Positions 9,301-18,171 are shown, numbered from the stretch's first letter. The stretch: 64,000 nucleotides of DNA from Formosa sp. L2A11 (GCF_009796865.1 NZ_CP047028.1:3472001-3536000); one strand, 5' to 3'. Translations and numbers: made by a program. Notes: generated by a model not told the origin, from the sequence alone.

Positions 9301-10479
9301 TAATCCGCCATTGTAAGCTCCTAACCAAATACGTCCTTTAGAATCCTGAAGTACAGATTGTACAATTTTTTGATTTAATCCGTTTGGTCTTCCTTTCTGA
9401 TAATAATAATGACCGAAACTAGATTTTTTTACATCTAACTTACTAATTCCTTCATTGTATGTCGCAATCCAGAAAATACCTTTTTCATCTTCTATAACAT
9501 CAGAGACTTGATTTCCTGGTAATGAAAATGGATCTGAAGGATTATTGACAATGTTTGTTAATTTCTCTTTCTTTTTGTCGTATAAAAAAATTCCAGAGCC
9601 ATCGGTAACAATCCAAATTACGCCTAAAGAATCTTCATATAAAGAATAAAATGGAATACTTTCTTCTGTTAAAGCAAGTTGCTTAAACGTCTTGGTTGCT
9701 TTATCCCAAATAATAATATTTGATAAATCGTTACCTATCCAGAAATCGTTATCCGAATCTATAAATAAACGTTTCGGAATATGATTTAGTTCGTAAGGCT
9801 TTTTATGTTCTATAAAAATACGTTCAAATAAACCGGTTATTGGATTATATTTATTTAAATGCTCTCCATTAGTTTCTACCCAAATAAATCCATCTTTGTC
9901 TTTATCTATAGAATTAATGTTGTTGTTATCTAGTGTGTTTTCGTTATCTGCATCGAAAGCATAATGTACAAGTTCTAATCTATCTACCTGACTAGAATCG
10001 TCACTTAAAATTAACTTTACTAAACCATCGCTAGTACCTACCCAAACAATATTTTCTACATCATCGTATAAAAGCGTGTTTATTATTTTTTTGGGATTAT
10101 TAAGTTTTAAAGGTTGATTGAATAACGGAATATGTGTAAACAATTTGGTATCGCGATGGTAGAAATTTAGTCCGTTATTTGTACCAATCCATAGATTTTC
10201 TTGTTTATCCTCCTGAATGGCATTTATTCGGTTATTACTTATAGATGTAGAATCGTTTAATAGCGGTCTAAATATCTCGAATTCATAACCATTATATTTA
10301 TTTAAACCATCTATGGTACCAAACCACAAAAAACCTTGACTATCCTGAAACACCTCTAAACACGTACTACTAGAGAGGCCTTCTTCCGTATTTAGGTTCT
10401 CAAATTTAAGGTTAGAATACTGTCCAAAAATAAGATTACAACAAAAAGATAATACAATTAAACATAAATTCTTATTCAT
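6304..10479 (-). CDS. Hybrid two-component system sensor/AraC regulator (HTCS)
   Basis: A 1391-residue one-protein two-component system of the kind that controls Bacteroidetes polysaccharide loci. In order: signal peptide (MNKNLCLIVLSFCCNLIFGQ); two seven-bladed propellers made of repeats such as LWFGTIDGLNKY (about 25-690); a Y_Y_Y sensor domain; a membrane span at about 811-831; HisKA with phospho-His860 in NVSHEFRTPL; HATPase; receiver with phospho-Asp1182 in SDVMMPKMDGF; and an AraC-type HTH at about 1285-1391. The sensor should bind an oligosaccharide in the periplasm while the HTH activates the locus inside the cell. It has its own terminator. The three 21-bp-spaced repeat sites are its likely targets. 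Confidence 0.95.
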   Translation of the reverse strand: MNKNLCLIVLSFCCNLIFGQYSNLKFENLNTEEGLSSSTCLEVFQDSQGFLWFGTIDGLNKYNGYEFEIFRPLLNDSTSISNNRINAIQEDKQENLWIGTNNGLNFYHRDTKLFTHIPLFNQPLKLNNPKKIINTLLYDDVENIVWVGTSDGLVKLILSDDSSQVDRLELVHYAFDADNENTLDNNNINSIDKDKDGFIWVETNGEHLNKYNPITGLFERIFIEHKKPYELNHIPKRLFIDSDNDFWIGNDLSNIIIWDKATKTFKQLALTEESIPFYSLYEDSLGVIWIVTDGSGIFLYDKKKEKLTNIVNNPSDPFSLPGNQVSDVIEDEKGIFWIATYNEGISKLDVKKSSFGHYYYQKGRPNGLNQKIVQSVLQDSKGRIWLGAYNGGLNYFDEETATFTAYSHDPDNSSSLSSNKIMYTFEGNDGDIWVCTLDRGVSKFNPETKTFKSYYHLENFSSTIGQNSVWTGIEDKEDRVWLGLRDEGLDVFNKKNETFHHFKIGKNKQEGLLSNFVFSLFIDSKNRLLVGTSLGLNYVNLGSLGKSIPETIKFGEVNIDGISGNRINDITEDEMHNIWLGTDIGIYKLDSNLNLVKTYFTTDGLPNNLITGIREDFNNNFWVTTRSGLSFINPVTNSIKNFNTHDGIQGMEFQSKSIDRTKDGRILAGGINGFNIFKPSDIIMTSSEKLYPRISGLKINNEYVKTGERINKKFVLTETISDIKNLVLDYKQTNLSFNYLALHFKNQEQVKYAYKMEGLDDDFIYAGTNRLVNYSNLQPGLYTFKVKATVDGDWDSAPITSMSIRLNSPPWKTWTAYTIYAIVFLVSLWYLNKYFTNRIKEEKEHEFDQMKLEFFINVSHEFRTPLTLILNPLDKLMAGYNDQSVVKSSAKSIQRSARRLLYLVNQLLDYRKMEVGMAPLQLQKGDIVKFSNDIFALFKGLALKKNIGYTFTSTTDRLYSFYDFDKVEKILTNLISNAIKFTNNGGKISVSINKVLEKKKSSSFFRHSKRLTNYIEIIVEDTGIGLDKDQLKQVFSRFYNVDVNKTGTGIGLNFCKGLVELHGGEIFVESEYGVGSKFVVRIPYNKKAETSVVKDVKDEFLINSMKSVEYDMLISEDQDHVDESEVSQVKDKCKILVVEDNKELREHLKNELRARYDIIEAINGEEGLKMVNKYYPDLIVSDVMMPKMDGFEFCKQIKSEFETCHIPVILLTARALEEDRIEGYKTGADGYLGKPFNMRVLKARISNLLETKRILREKFSKLGAVIPSKEMTNNSIDEAFLEKTTKIILDNISDPDFKLEHLLKEVGIGRSQFYRKIQTITGHNPSNFIRTIRLKYASELLLNDANTIKEVTHMSGFNSAAYFGKTFKELYNMTPSEYVEKHRKEVSENES

Positions 10480-11107
10480 CCTACAGCTATTTTGTCAATC
10501 ACGTAAATTTAATAAAATTTAATAAAAAATTAACTTTAGCCATCGTCAAAAAACAACCAAAAAGCGCTAAAAACGAATAAAAATTCAACAAAAACACACT
10601 TATAAACCTACAGGTTAATCGATTACATTATTAATTATTTTTTAATAAATTTTCAAAAAAAATTACATTACTATAAAATTGGCAATTTTTATAAGACTTT
10701 CTATAGAATAACTCCATTATTTATCTCATATATTGGACTTTAACCATATAATATTGATATTATACATGGTAAGAATTACAATGAGATGAATTATGCAACT
10801 CCAAAATCGGTAATTACAGAAACTATGAATGACATGAAAAATAAATAAGAATTAATCACACCTAATGAATAACTACTGGATTTACTCATTTTGATACCGG
10901 AGTATTACACCATTTCAACACGTCCGAAACATAGATTCTGTCTGTTCTCTTATTCCAACACATCTGTAATATGTATTAATAATACGCTCTAAACAATAGT
11001 ATAAATTATGATCTTCTTTAAATGCATTACCCCAATGTGACACTAAACTAATTTAAGAATGATAAGAAATAAAAATAGAACACTTTAGAAGACGCTCTAA
11101 AACAAAA
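10480..11107. other. Non-coding region upstream of the HTCS gene
   Basis: AT-rich stretch with no credible gene. A half-site resembling the operator 10-mer lies near 11000-11012, but its partner is wrongly spaced. No clear core promoter was seen. Confidence 0.5.
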
Positions 11108-11137
11108 AAGGTTGAATTTCCTAAGAAACACAACCTT
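11102..11137 (-). terminator. Terminator of the outer-membrane protein gene
   Basis: Arms AAGGTTG (11108-11114) and CAACCTT (11131-11137) with minus-strand TTTTTTG after the stem, just past the stop codon at 11163. Confidence 0.65.
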
Positions 11138-11162
11138 ATAATACATGTATTAAACCTTAGTA

Positions 11163-11645
11163 TTAACTTCTAATAATATTATAGCTAATTCCAATTCCTA
11201 CAGAAGACGGAGAGAATGATCCTGAAGATATCCCTTGGTAAAACCCATAAATATTCCATTTGTCATTGTGATATCCCATTTCTGGTCTGTAATAAAACCC
11301 ATTATCACCATAATCTCCATTTGTAACAAATCCATAACCTAAATCTCCACCTAAGAAGAAGTGTTTTGTTGGGTAAAATCTAAACAAACCTGCTAAAGGA
11401 ATAATACCAAAATCTTCATATTCAACTTTACCAAAATAATTTGAATATCCTGTTGAAATACCTATAGCGTAACTCTTTGTATTTAAAAATTGATATTTTA
11501 AATCAACTCCCAATACAAGAGACGATGTGTCTGAAGCATCTCCTAAAGGCGAACCAGCATGAACTCCTAATTTAATCCAATCTGACTGAGCATTTGCTAC
11601 AGTAAAACTAGCAAAAGCTAGTACTAATAAAATTAATTTTTTCAT
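11163..11645 (-). CDS. Small outer-membrane beta-barrel protein
   Basis: A 160-residue protein with a clear signal peptide (MKKLILLVLAFASFTVANAQ). Alternating polar and hydrophobic strands rich in Gly, Tyr and Phe follow, for example FFLGGDLGYGFV and the C-terminal VGIGISYNI. This pattern suits an eight-stranded outer-membrane barrel of the OmpA/OmpX-like type. It is transcribed alone, with its own terminator. No specific function can be assigned. Confidence 0.65.
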   Translation of the reverse strand: MKKLILLVLAFASFTVANAQSDWIKLGVHAGSPLGDASDTSSLVLGVDLKYQFLNTKSYAIGISTGYSNYFGKVEYEDFGIIPLAGLFRFYPTKHFFLGGDLGYGFVTNGDYGDNGFYYRPEMGYHNDKWNIYGFYQGISSGSFSPSSVGIGISYNIIRS

Positions 11646-11958
11646 TTATTTGTTATTTTCATACAAAGTTAAGACATCATATTGATCATTATTCGCTATT
11701 TCTAATAATTTAATAATCGTTAGAATAAACTTTTTTAAATTTCAAATACAACCAACTATTTATCAGCTAAATGTAATCGTAAAATATTTTATAAAAATGA
11801 TTAAATATTGTGTTATTCCAAAAAATCGAGACACAAATTATATTCCTAATTTTAATTTTTTCTTACTCTTACATTATAATCATATACATCACACTATTTT
11901 TTTATGTTAAGCACTAAACCTTAAGAGAAAAACAAAGTCCTAATACAAAAACAAATAC
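11646..11958. other. Divergent intergenic region
   Basis: AT-rich spacer between the outer-membrane protein gene (minus) and the MBL-fold hydrolase gene (plus). It must hold promoters for both, but no strong TAnnTTTG/TTTG pair was picked out by eye. Confidence 0.4.
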
Positions 11959-13065
11959 ATGACACGTTATCTAATTTTGATTTTAATTTGTTTAAGTACT
12001 CCAATATTTGCACAACAAGATTCGGCACACTTAACTGCAACAATTATTGGCTCGGGCTCTCCTAAATTTAATACCGAACGTTCTGGACCTTCTGTACTCA
12101 TTTCTTATCAAGACACTCGTATTTTGGTAGACATGGGAAATGGAACACAAGCCAATTTAAACGCTAACAACACAAAAATTAAAGACCTAGATGCTTTACT
12201 CTTTACACACCATCACTTAGACCATAACGAAGAGTTTACGCCTATTTTTATTCAAGCCTTACTTGGCGGATCTGACGTTTCTATTTCGGGACCTGCACCC
12301 ACAACAACCATGGTACATAATATTTTAACAACTTATAAAGACGATATAAATTACCGCCTCTCTAAATCTGGACGCAATTTAAAAACGGCAATTAAACATG
12401 TTACAACCACTAATTTAAAAGGAGGCGAATCTTTTTACGTCGGAGATGTAAAAATAACTTGTACACCCGTACATCACACCATTACAACACTTGCTTACCG
12501 TTTTGACGTAAATAACGAGTCTATTGTTATTTCTGGAGATTTAACCTATTCTGAAACCTTACCTATTTTGGCTAAAAATGCCGATTATTTAATTATGGAT
12601 TCTGGAGGAACTATTAAAATGGGTGCTAAGGCACGTCCAAACAAAAAACCGAATAACAACACAGCTACAGAACGTGCTCATGTTAATTTATCTGAAAGTT
12701 CGCAAATGGCTGCAGAAGCTCAGGTTAAAAATTTAATATTAACACACTTCAACTTTACAGATATTGATGAAGAAGCCACTGAAACTGAAATTCGTAAAAA
12801 CTACAGCGGCACTATTCTTTTTGCTTCCGATTTAATGAAGATTCCTCTAACAGAAAACACATCAACTACTAATGCGAAAACACCACAAAAGGTAAACTCT
12901 AATACACCGCCTTCTTTTTCTCAACTTCTAGAAAATATGGATACAAACAACGACCAAAAAATTAGCAAAACAGAAGCTAAAGGTCGTTTAAAAAGTAATT
13001 TTGAAACCAGAGATAAAAATAACGACGGATTTCTTACTGAAGACGAAATAAAAATAAAGCATTAA
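11959..13065 (+). CDS. Secreted metallo-beta-lactamase-fold hydrolase with EF-hand pair
   Basis: A 368-residue exported protein with signal peptide MTRYLILILICLSTPIFAQQ. The MBL fold has the zinc motif H84-x-H86-x-D88-H89 (THHHLDH), His172/His173, Asp194 in SGDLTY and His263, as in the ribonuclease Z/arylsulfatase (AtsA)-like branch. After about residue 320 come two canonical EF-hand loops, DTNNDQKISKTE (328-339) and DKNNDGFLTEDE (352-363). The protein is thus a zinc hydrolase with a calcium-binding tail outside the cytoplasm. A role on an ester, sulfate ester or phosphodiester is possible; the substrate is unknown. It is transcribed alone. Confidence 0.85.
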   Translation: MTRYLILILICLSTPIFAQQDSAHLTATIIGSGSPKFNTERSGPSVLISYQDTRILVDMGNGTQANLNANNTKIKDLDALLFTHHHLDHNEEFTPIFIQALLGGSDVSISGPAPTTTMVHNILTTYKDDINYRLSKSGRNLKTAIKHVTTTNLKGGESFYVGDVKITCTPVHHTITTLAYRFDVNNESIVISGDLTYSETLPILAKNADYLIMDSGGTIKMGAKARPNKKPNNNTATERAHVNLSESSQMAAEAQVKNLILTHFNFTDIDEEATETEIRKNYSGTILFASDLMKIPLTENTSTTNAKTPQKVNSNTPPSFSQLLENMDTNNDQKISKTEAKGRLKSNFETRDKNNDGFLTEDEIKIKH

Positions 13066-13415
13066 TAAAACGATTAGAATATTTATATTTCAATATTAGA
13101 AAGGCGCATTTAAGTCTTATAAAAATAATGAAAAACTAGAAAGAACAAACCAAAATGTTAAATAGATCTATCTTAAAGTAGTTTATAGAACACGTTCTTG
13201 ACTGAAAGATAGTATTCAAGCTTAAAAAATTATATTAGTACTTACTCTTTCTAAACAAAATAATTTTTATACTTAAATAAAAAATGCAACCCTATTATAA
13301 TTATTTTTTACATAAAACATAAGTTATAACATCGCAACACTAATAAATAATAATAATAAGCTTTTATACGAAACTAAAGCAGCCTTATTGAAGATTGAAT
13401 ATAAATTCTAAAAAA
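13066..13415. other. Intergenic spacer
   Basis: AT-rich sequence between two plus-strand genes. No gene, strong hairpin or repeat was seen. Confidence 0.5.
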
Positions 13416-14564
13416 ATGAACGTGATTAATCCTGAAATACTAAATTTAAGAAAAGAGCTTCATGAAAATCCTGAATTATCTTCTTTTGAATATGAAACAG
13501 CTATAAGAATCCGACAATTTGTAGAAAAAAATAGTACCGCAACCATAATAGAAAACATTGGCGGATCGGGCTTAGCAGTTGTTTACGAATATCCTAATCC
13601 AGGAAAATCCATTACAATTCGTTGCGAACTTGACGCCTTACCTATTCAGGAAGTAAATACATTTAAACATCAATCTAAAAAAAAGGGAATTTCCCATAAA
13701 TGTGGACATGATGGACACATGGCAATTGTTTCTGGTTTAGTTTTTTGGTTACAAAATCAGATATTTAATTCAGGTAAAATCATTTTATTATTTCAACCTG
13801 CCGAAGAAACTGGAGAAGGAGCTTACCACGTATTAAACGACACTAAATTTAAAGCGCTTAAAACAGATTATATATTTGCACTTCACAACATACCAAAGGA
13901 ACCTCTTAATAGTATTATTATAACCGAAAAAGGGTTCTCTGCAGAAGTACAGAGTTTTATAGTTCGTGTAAAAGGCAAAGAATCTCATGCTGCAGAACCA
14001 GAAAATGGTATAAATCCAGCGTTGGGGCTTTCAGAGATAATTACATCAATTTCTAGGTTAAATGTAACAAATCCTATAGCTGAAAATTTCACAATTATAA
14101 CCCCTGTTCATATTACTATGGGACAGAAATCTTATGGCATTTCCCCTGCAAAAGGCGAATTACATTACACCTTAAGAACGTGGAATAGTGAAGAGATGTT
14201 ACATTCTAAAACAAAAATAGAAAATTTAATTAAAGAAACCTGCCATAGTAATACACTGAAATACGAAATAGAATGGCTTGAATATTTTCCTGCCAGTATT
14301 AATAATAAGGAAAGTAATAATTATATTTCTAAAGCAGCCCTAGATAATAATTACAAAACACTAAAAAGACCATATCCTTTTAAGTTTGGAGAAGATTTTG
14401 GCTGGTTTTCTAAAACATATAAAACAGCAATGTTTGGACTTGGAGCAGGTTTAGATTCTCCTGCATTACACAATACTGATTATGATTTTCCTGATGAAAT
14501 AATAGAAACAGGACTAACTATGTTTCAATCCATTATTTCGAATATCATGACAGACAAAAATTAA
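13416..14564 (+). CDS. M20-family amidohydrolase
   Basis: A 382-residue cytoplasmic metal-dependent hydrolase of the M20D type (IAA-amino acid or N-acyl-amino acid hydrolase-like). Motifs in order: LRKELHENPELS, the metal-binding CGHDGHMA, FQPAEETGEGA with the catalytic/metal Glu pair, ALHNIP, and SHAAEPENGINP in the lid domain. The frame is open from a TTG at 13395, but the ATG at 13416 fits the family's usual N-terminus better. It probably cleaves an N-acyl or small-peptide amide bond. It is transcribed alone. Confidence 0.88.
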   Translation: MNVINPEILNLRKELHENPELSSFEYETAIRIRQFVEKNSTATIIENIGGSGLAVVYEYPNPGKSITIRCELDALPIQEVNTFKHQSKKKGISHKCGHDGHMAIVSGLVFWLQNQIFNSGKIILLFQPAEETGEGAYHVLNDTKFKALKTDYIFALHNIPKEPLNSIIITEKGFSAEVQSFIVRVKGKESHAAEPENGINPALGLSEIITSISRLNVTNPIAENFTIITPVHITMGQKSYGISPAKGELHYTLRTWNSEEMLHSKTKIENLIKETCHSNTLKYEIEWLEYFPASINNKESNNYISKAALDNNYKTLKRPYPFKFGEDFGWFSKTYKTAMFGLGAGLDSPALHNTDYDFPDEIIETGLTMFQSIISNIMTDKN

Positions 14565-14709
14565 TCTACTATAATTAACTCATTTACTATGTATTTAAAA
14601 CAAATACCTTACTTATTATAATAATATTTATTAGTTGGAACCTCATAAACGCAGTATCTTTTAAATATTACCACACTAACCTGATATAAATCAAGGTTAA
14701 TAATTACAT

Positions 14710-15918
14710 TTATTGTTTTACCTCCTTAATTTTTCCAAAAATATAAGTGTGATTTTTGTCCTTGTACTCAAAATTATCTGTTGTTACAGGTCCAAAAGTT
14801 TCTAGGTCTACCCCTTCCATTTTAATACCATAGCAATACAACCCGTTTTTGTCTTTAGCATACACCTCAGATTCATATAATTCAAAAGTATTTACATCTG
14901 CACCAACAATTATATTGCTTAAATAAAACACATGTTCTTTGTCTTTCGAGTACTCCTTTTTATCACTATCTAAGACTTTAAAAGATTTACGGTCGGCTTC
15001 TTTTATCAATACACCATCATAAATCACACTATTATCAAACAATAAATACTCTTTATATAGGTATTCTATATTTTCCAAAGACTTATAAGCAAACATGTTT
15101 AGTGTATTTGTTTCTTTTCCATCTGTCCAAGGAATAAAATCGTAAATATATTTGGCATCAGCAACATACCTATCATTAAGAGCTACAAAGGTTTTTGCAT
15201 CTATATGACTTGATAATAAATTAGACCGTTTTCGCAAATAAACGTTATTATTATCTTTACAAAAAAACCTATTAATAGGTGTAAAACTATTATAGTCTAC
15301 ATCTATTAATCTATATTCATAAAACCAGTTTTTACTATCTTTTCCAAATCCCCAATCTTTTAATTCGGTATACGTTTTAGGGTCTGCTCCCTCTAAAATA
15401 ACTAATTTTTTATCTGTAGTTATCGCATCATTAGTAATATAAGACATTTGTATAATAGGAATATAAACATGGTTCTTATCAAATCCCAATGTGTTAATTA
15501 CTCTAAACGAACTAACATCTACTTCTGTATCAATAATAGTGCTTTTATAAAAAATATGATCCTTATCCTTTCCAAATTCTCTTGCTAAAGGCGTAAATGT
15601 TTGCACATCTGCGGCTAGTTTACTGTTTCCTAATTCAAGCCAATTTCCGTTTGGGCTATATCGTATTTCTTTACCTGATTTAGTATAGTAATAATTATTA
15701 GAAATCTGTTTATTAACCGCACCGGAAAACGGATTACAAGCTTGTGCAATTACATATACAAGACTCATTAAAAGAATTTTAATAGGAGACTGTTTTGATT
15801 TGGTTATTTTTTTTACCAAAAAATTGAATAATATAACAATAAGAAACCCTGAAATAAATGGATGATTATTAATGAACTGCATATCGTAATTATAGGTTTT
15901 ATAGAATCTTACAAGCAT
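14710..15918 (-). CDS. DKNYY-repeat protein
   Basis: A 402-residue protein with an N-terminal hydrophobic segment (SGFLIVILFNFLV) and a second one ending VYVIAQACNPF, which may be a lipoprotein signal if a later Met is the start. The rest consists of repeats such as FGKDKDHIFYKSTIIDTEV, YSKDKEHVFYLSNII and YAKDKNGLYCYG, the hallmark of the DKNYY family. These are exported repeat proteins of unknown function. It is convergent with the amidohydrolase gene and transcribed alone. Confidence 0.75.
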   Translation of the reverse strand: MLVRFYKTYNYDMQFINNHPFISGFLIVILFNFLVKKITKSKQSPIKILLMSLVYVIAQACNPFSGAVNKQISNNYYYTKSGKEIRYSPNGNWLELGNSKLAADVQTFTPLAREFGKDKDHIFYKSTIIDTEVDVSSFRVINTLGFDKNHVYIPIIQMSYITNDAITTDKKLVILEGADPKTYTELKDWGFGKDSKNWFYEYRLIDVDYNSFTPINRFFCKDNNNVYLRKRSNLLSSHIDAKTFVALNDRYVADAKYIYDFIPWTDGKETNTLNMFAYKSLENIEYLYKEYLLFDNSVIYDGVLIKEADRKSFKVLDSDKKEYSKDKEHVFYLSNIIVGADVNTFELYESEVYAKDKNGLYCYGIKMEGVDLETFGPVTTDNFEYKDKNHTYIFGKIKEVKQ

Positions 15919-15974
15919 TAAATATGTGTTATATTCTAGTCACTAAAAAGTGTAAAGTAACACATTTAGAATAC

Positions 15975-16009
15975 TAAAAAACACCTCCTTATTTACATAA
16001 AGAGGTGTT
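15975..16009 (-). terminator. Terminator of the LipL32-like operon
   Basis: Arms AACACCTC (15980-15987) and GAGGTGTT (16002-16009) with a T run on the minus strand. It ends the operon that runs from 17827 down to 16040. Confidence 0.75.
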
Positions 16010-16039
16010 CTATTAAAATACAAATGTCTGTTTTTATTT

Positions 16040-16720
16040 TTATAGTCCTTTTTTAAGCTCTTCAATAGTTTTAGCCATTACAACACCAGGTAATTTTACT
16101 GGGGCAGCAACTTCTGCTAAGAATGTTCCTTTAACTTCTCCTGTTTTGTAAGTTGTAAAACCAATACGGTATAAACCAGCAGTTAAAGCTTTTGTAGGGC
16201 TTCCTACTTCACTTTCGTATCTTAATAAAGAATTGTAGCTACTTCCGCTTGGTTGCTTAGGCATTTCACTACTATCGTCATTACTTGCAAGTTTTGTCCA
16301 CGTTGCATTTTTAGCAGCATCTTCAGAAATATCTTCTTTTTTGAAAATAGTAGAACGTTCTAAAGTAATGTATGTATCGAAATAATCGCTAGAAGAAGCA
16401 TTTTCTGTATAAGCAGCAGATTCTATTGCGTCTTTAACTTTTGTTTTAGCTACAGGAGAAAGCATTCTTACACCAAGTTCTGGAGCAACAGCAGGAACCC
16501 ATAAGTAAATGTAATAGAATTTTTTACCATCTACCACTTCGTCTTCATTTCCTGCAGAAGCATATCCTAAATAAGATATTACGTCTGTGTAAGGTACTTT
16601 TATTGTTTTTGGTCCTACTTTTTTCTCAATAGAACTTCCAAACTTTTTTAATTTTTGAGCTTCTGCATTAAAGATACAACAGAAAGCGAACGCCGATAAT
16701 ACTAGTAATTTTATTTTCAT
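16040..16720 (-). CDS. LipL32-family surface protein
   Basis: A 226-residue exported protein with signal peptide ending FNAEAQ. From memory of the family, it matches the major Leptospira surface lipoprotein LipL32 along most of its length: the segments YYIYLWVPAV, LGVRMLSPV, YFDTYITLERS, SSYNSLLR and GLYRIGFTTYKTGEVKG all have close counterparts. The Asp-Thr of YFDT and the Tyr of SSYNSL correspond to calcium ligands described for LipL32, while the poly-Asp stretch is reduced to SNDDSS. The signal peptide appears to be of the non-lipidated type. It is the last gene of an operon with a SIMPL protein and a membrane protein. Function is unknown. Confidence 0.8.
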   Translation of the reverse strand: MKIKLLVLSAFAFCCIFNAEAQKLKKFGSSIEKKVGPKTIKVPYTDVISYLGYASAGNEDEVVDGKKFYYIYLWVPAVAPELGVRMLSPVAKTKVKDAIESAAYTENASSSDYFDTYITLERSTIFKKEDISEDAAKNATWTKLASNDDSSEMPKQPSGSSYNSLLRYESEVGSPTKALTAGLYRIGFTTYKTGEVKGTFLAEVAAPVKLPGVVMAKTIEELKKGL

Positions 16721-16761
16721 ATTTGTTAATGTAATTTATTAATTTATAGACACTTGTTTTT

Positions 16762-17379
16762 TTATTTTAACTCAAAAGATACAGTTACACCATGGGTTTG
16801 CTTAGTAGAAGTCCCATAACTTTGTATATATTGAAAACTTGAATTTTGATCTGAAATTTTAACAATTTCTCCAATTGTTTTATTCATTTTTTTTGCAATA
16901 GCTTCTGCTTTTTCTTTTGCATTAGCAATCGCTTTTATAGAAAGATCTACTAATTCTTGATCTGTTAATTTTGTAGTTTCTATATCTATATTAGCAATAG
17001 ACATTCCAGAAGATTTTAATTGCATTATCTTTCTAACTTCATCCTTATCAGATGTTTTTAAATAATAATACGCAGATTCTCTGCTCTGAGAATAAGACAT
17101 TGCGAACTCGTAATAGGTATTTCTTTTAAATCTGTTAAAATCTACTCCAGCCTCTTCTAATTTTTTAATGTAATTTTTCTCAACCACTGCTAAAGACGTT
17201 GCTTCCGTTTCTACTTGCCCTTCGTAAACCATTACTTGCTGTAAAGCAATTAAAATGGTGTAACTATCGTCTGAGATTACTTTTTCTGCCTCACCAATAA
17301 CTTCGATAGTGTTTTTACTTTCTTGTGCTATAGATGGCAACGCAAATAATAACACTAATAAATAGATAATCTTTTTCAT
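16762..17379 (-). CDS. SIMPL-domain (DUF541) exported protein
   Basis: A 205-residue protein with signal peptide MKKIIYLLVLLFALPSIAQ. The start NTIEVIGEAEKVISDD, the amphipathic helix with AIANAKEKAEAIAKKMNK, and IGEIVKISD mark a SIMPL/DUF541 domain, which forms oligomers in the periplasm in the homologues studied. It lies 41 bp upstream of the LipL32-like gene and 28 bp downstream of a membrane protein gene. It is probably an operon partner in envelope physiology; no precise role is known. Confidence 0.85.
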   Translation of the reverse strand: MKKIIYLLVLLFALPSIAQESKNTIEVIGEAEKVISDDSYTILIALQQVMVYEGQVETEATSLAVVEKNYIKKLEEAGVDFNRFKRNTYYEFAMSYSQSRESAYYYLKTSDKDEVRKIMQLKSSGMSIANIDIETTKLTDQELVDLSIKAIANAKEKAEAIAKKMNKTIGEIVKISDQNSSFQYIQSYGTSTKQTHGVTVSFELK

Positions 17380-17407
17380 AATAACTTGAATTTAATTGTG
17401 TGTGTTT

Positions 17408-17827
17408 TTAAAAGAAAAGAATGTTTGCAATAATCATCCAGATACCTACAAATAAACCTATAAGACCTAATTTACCTTGTTTTGGTGCTAACTTTTCTCT
17501 AAGGATTACCGCTTTTTCTTTAGCTGAATCGCTTTTAGATAAAACATATTTATTAAGTAAACTAAAACCTAACATAAACCCTAAGATAGCTTGGATAACG
17601 TTTCCTGCTAATAATGTTCCCCACCAGATAGGAAATGTAGAAATCCAACCTAAATTTAAAATTGAGAAGACAATTCCCCAAACACCATAAAAACAACACA
17701 CTAACCCGATCCAACCTTGGTAAGGTTCTATTTTTTCTAAAAGCTCATGAGCGTTTGGTTTTTTTGATAATAATAAAGATGGTACTGCAATGAAACTTAA
17801 TAAGATTAGTGTAATTCCGAAAATCAT
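17408..17827 (-). CDS. Small membrane protein with internal duplication
   Basis: A 139-residue protein with four hydrophobic segments. The two halves carry the same motif: [19 protein letters not shown] in the first and [19 protein letters not shown] at the end. This points to tandem duplication of a two-helix unit. The first gene of the operon with the SIMPL and LipL32-like genes. No known function was recognised. Confidence 0.65.
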   Translation of the reverse strand: MIFGITLILLSFIAVPSLLLSKKPNAHELLEKIEPYQGWIGLVCCFYGVWGIVFSILNLGWISTFPIWWGTLLAGNVIQAILGFMLGFSLLNKYVLSKSDSAKEKAVILREKLAPKQGKLGLIGLFVGIWMIIANILFF

Positions 17828-18143
17828 AATGTTTTTTTTTAAGAGTTAAAAATTGTTATTTTTTATAATTGAAACATCATTTTTTCTTTTTGTGATGCTT
17901 CTCATATTCTTAAGCAAATTTAGAGGAATAGCACCTACTACATAACCCCCTATTAAGTGAAAACATACTCCCTGAAAACAGTGACAAAGCACTCAATAAC
18001 CTTATTTACAGTGTATTAAAAAAATATTATACCTTTTTTATTTTATTAAAACCCCTCTTTTTTACATAAAAACAAACAGCAGAACACCTTTATATGTTAC
18101 AAGAATAGATTAGCATTAATATTTAGAAGAAAATAGACATAAA
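17828..18143. other. Intergenic spacer
   Basis: AT-rich upstream region of the three-gene LipL32-like operon. No gene or strong repeat was seen; the operon's promoter must lie here. Confidence 0.45.
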
Positions 18144-18171
18144 AAAGGTGCTATTATAAAATAGCACCTTT
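18141..18171 (-). terminator. Terminator of the two-component operon
   Basis: A perfect 12-bp stem, AAAGGTGCTATT (18144-18155) and AATAGCACCTTT (18160-18171), with a 4-nt loop and a minus-strand T run. It lies about 30 bp after the response regulator stop. Confidence 0.8.

Noticed and set aside
10999..11012. A fourth HTCS operator upstream of the regulator gene
   Set aside because: One perfect half-site (TCATAATTTATA on the minus strand) is present, but the nearest partner is about 26 bp away instead of 21, and it lies some 500 bp from the start. Treated as chance.
14660..14705. Terminator between 14564 and 14710
   Set aside because: AACCT and AGGTT arms are only 5 bp long with no T run; too weak to call.
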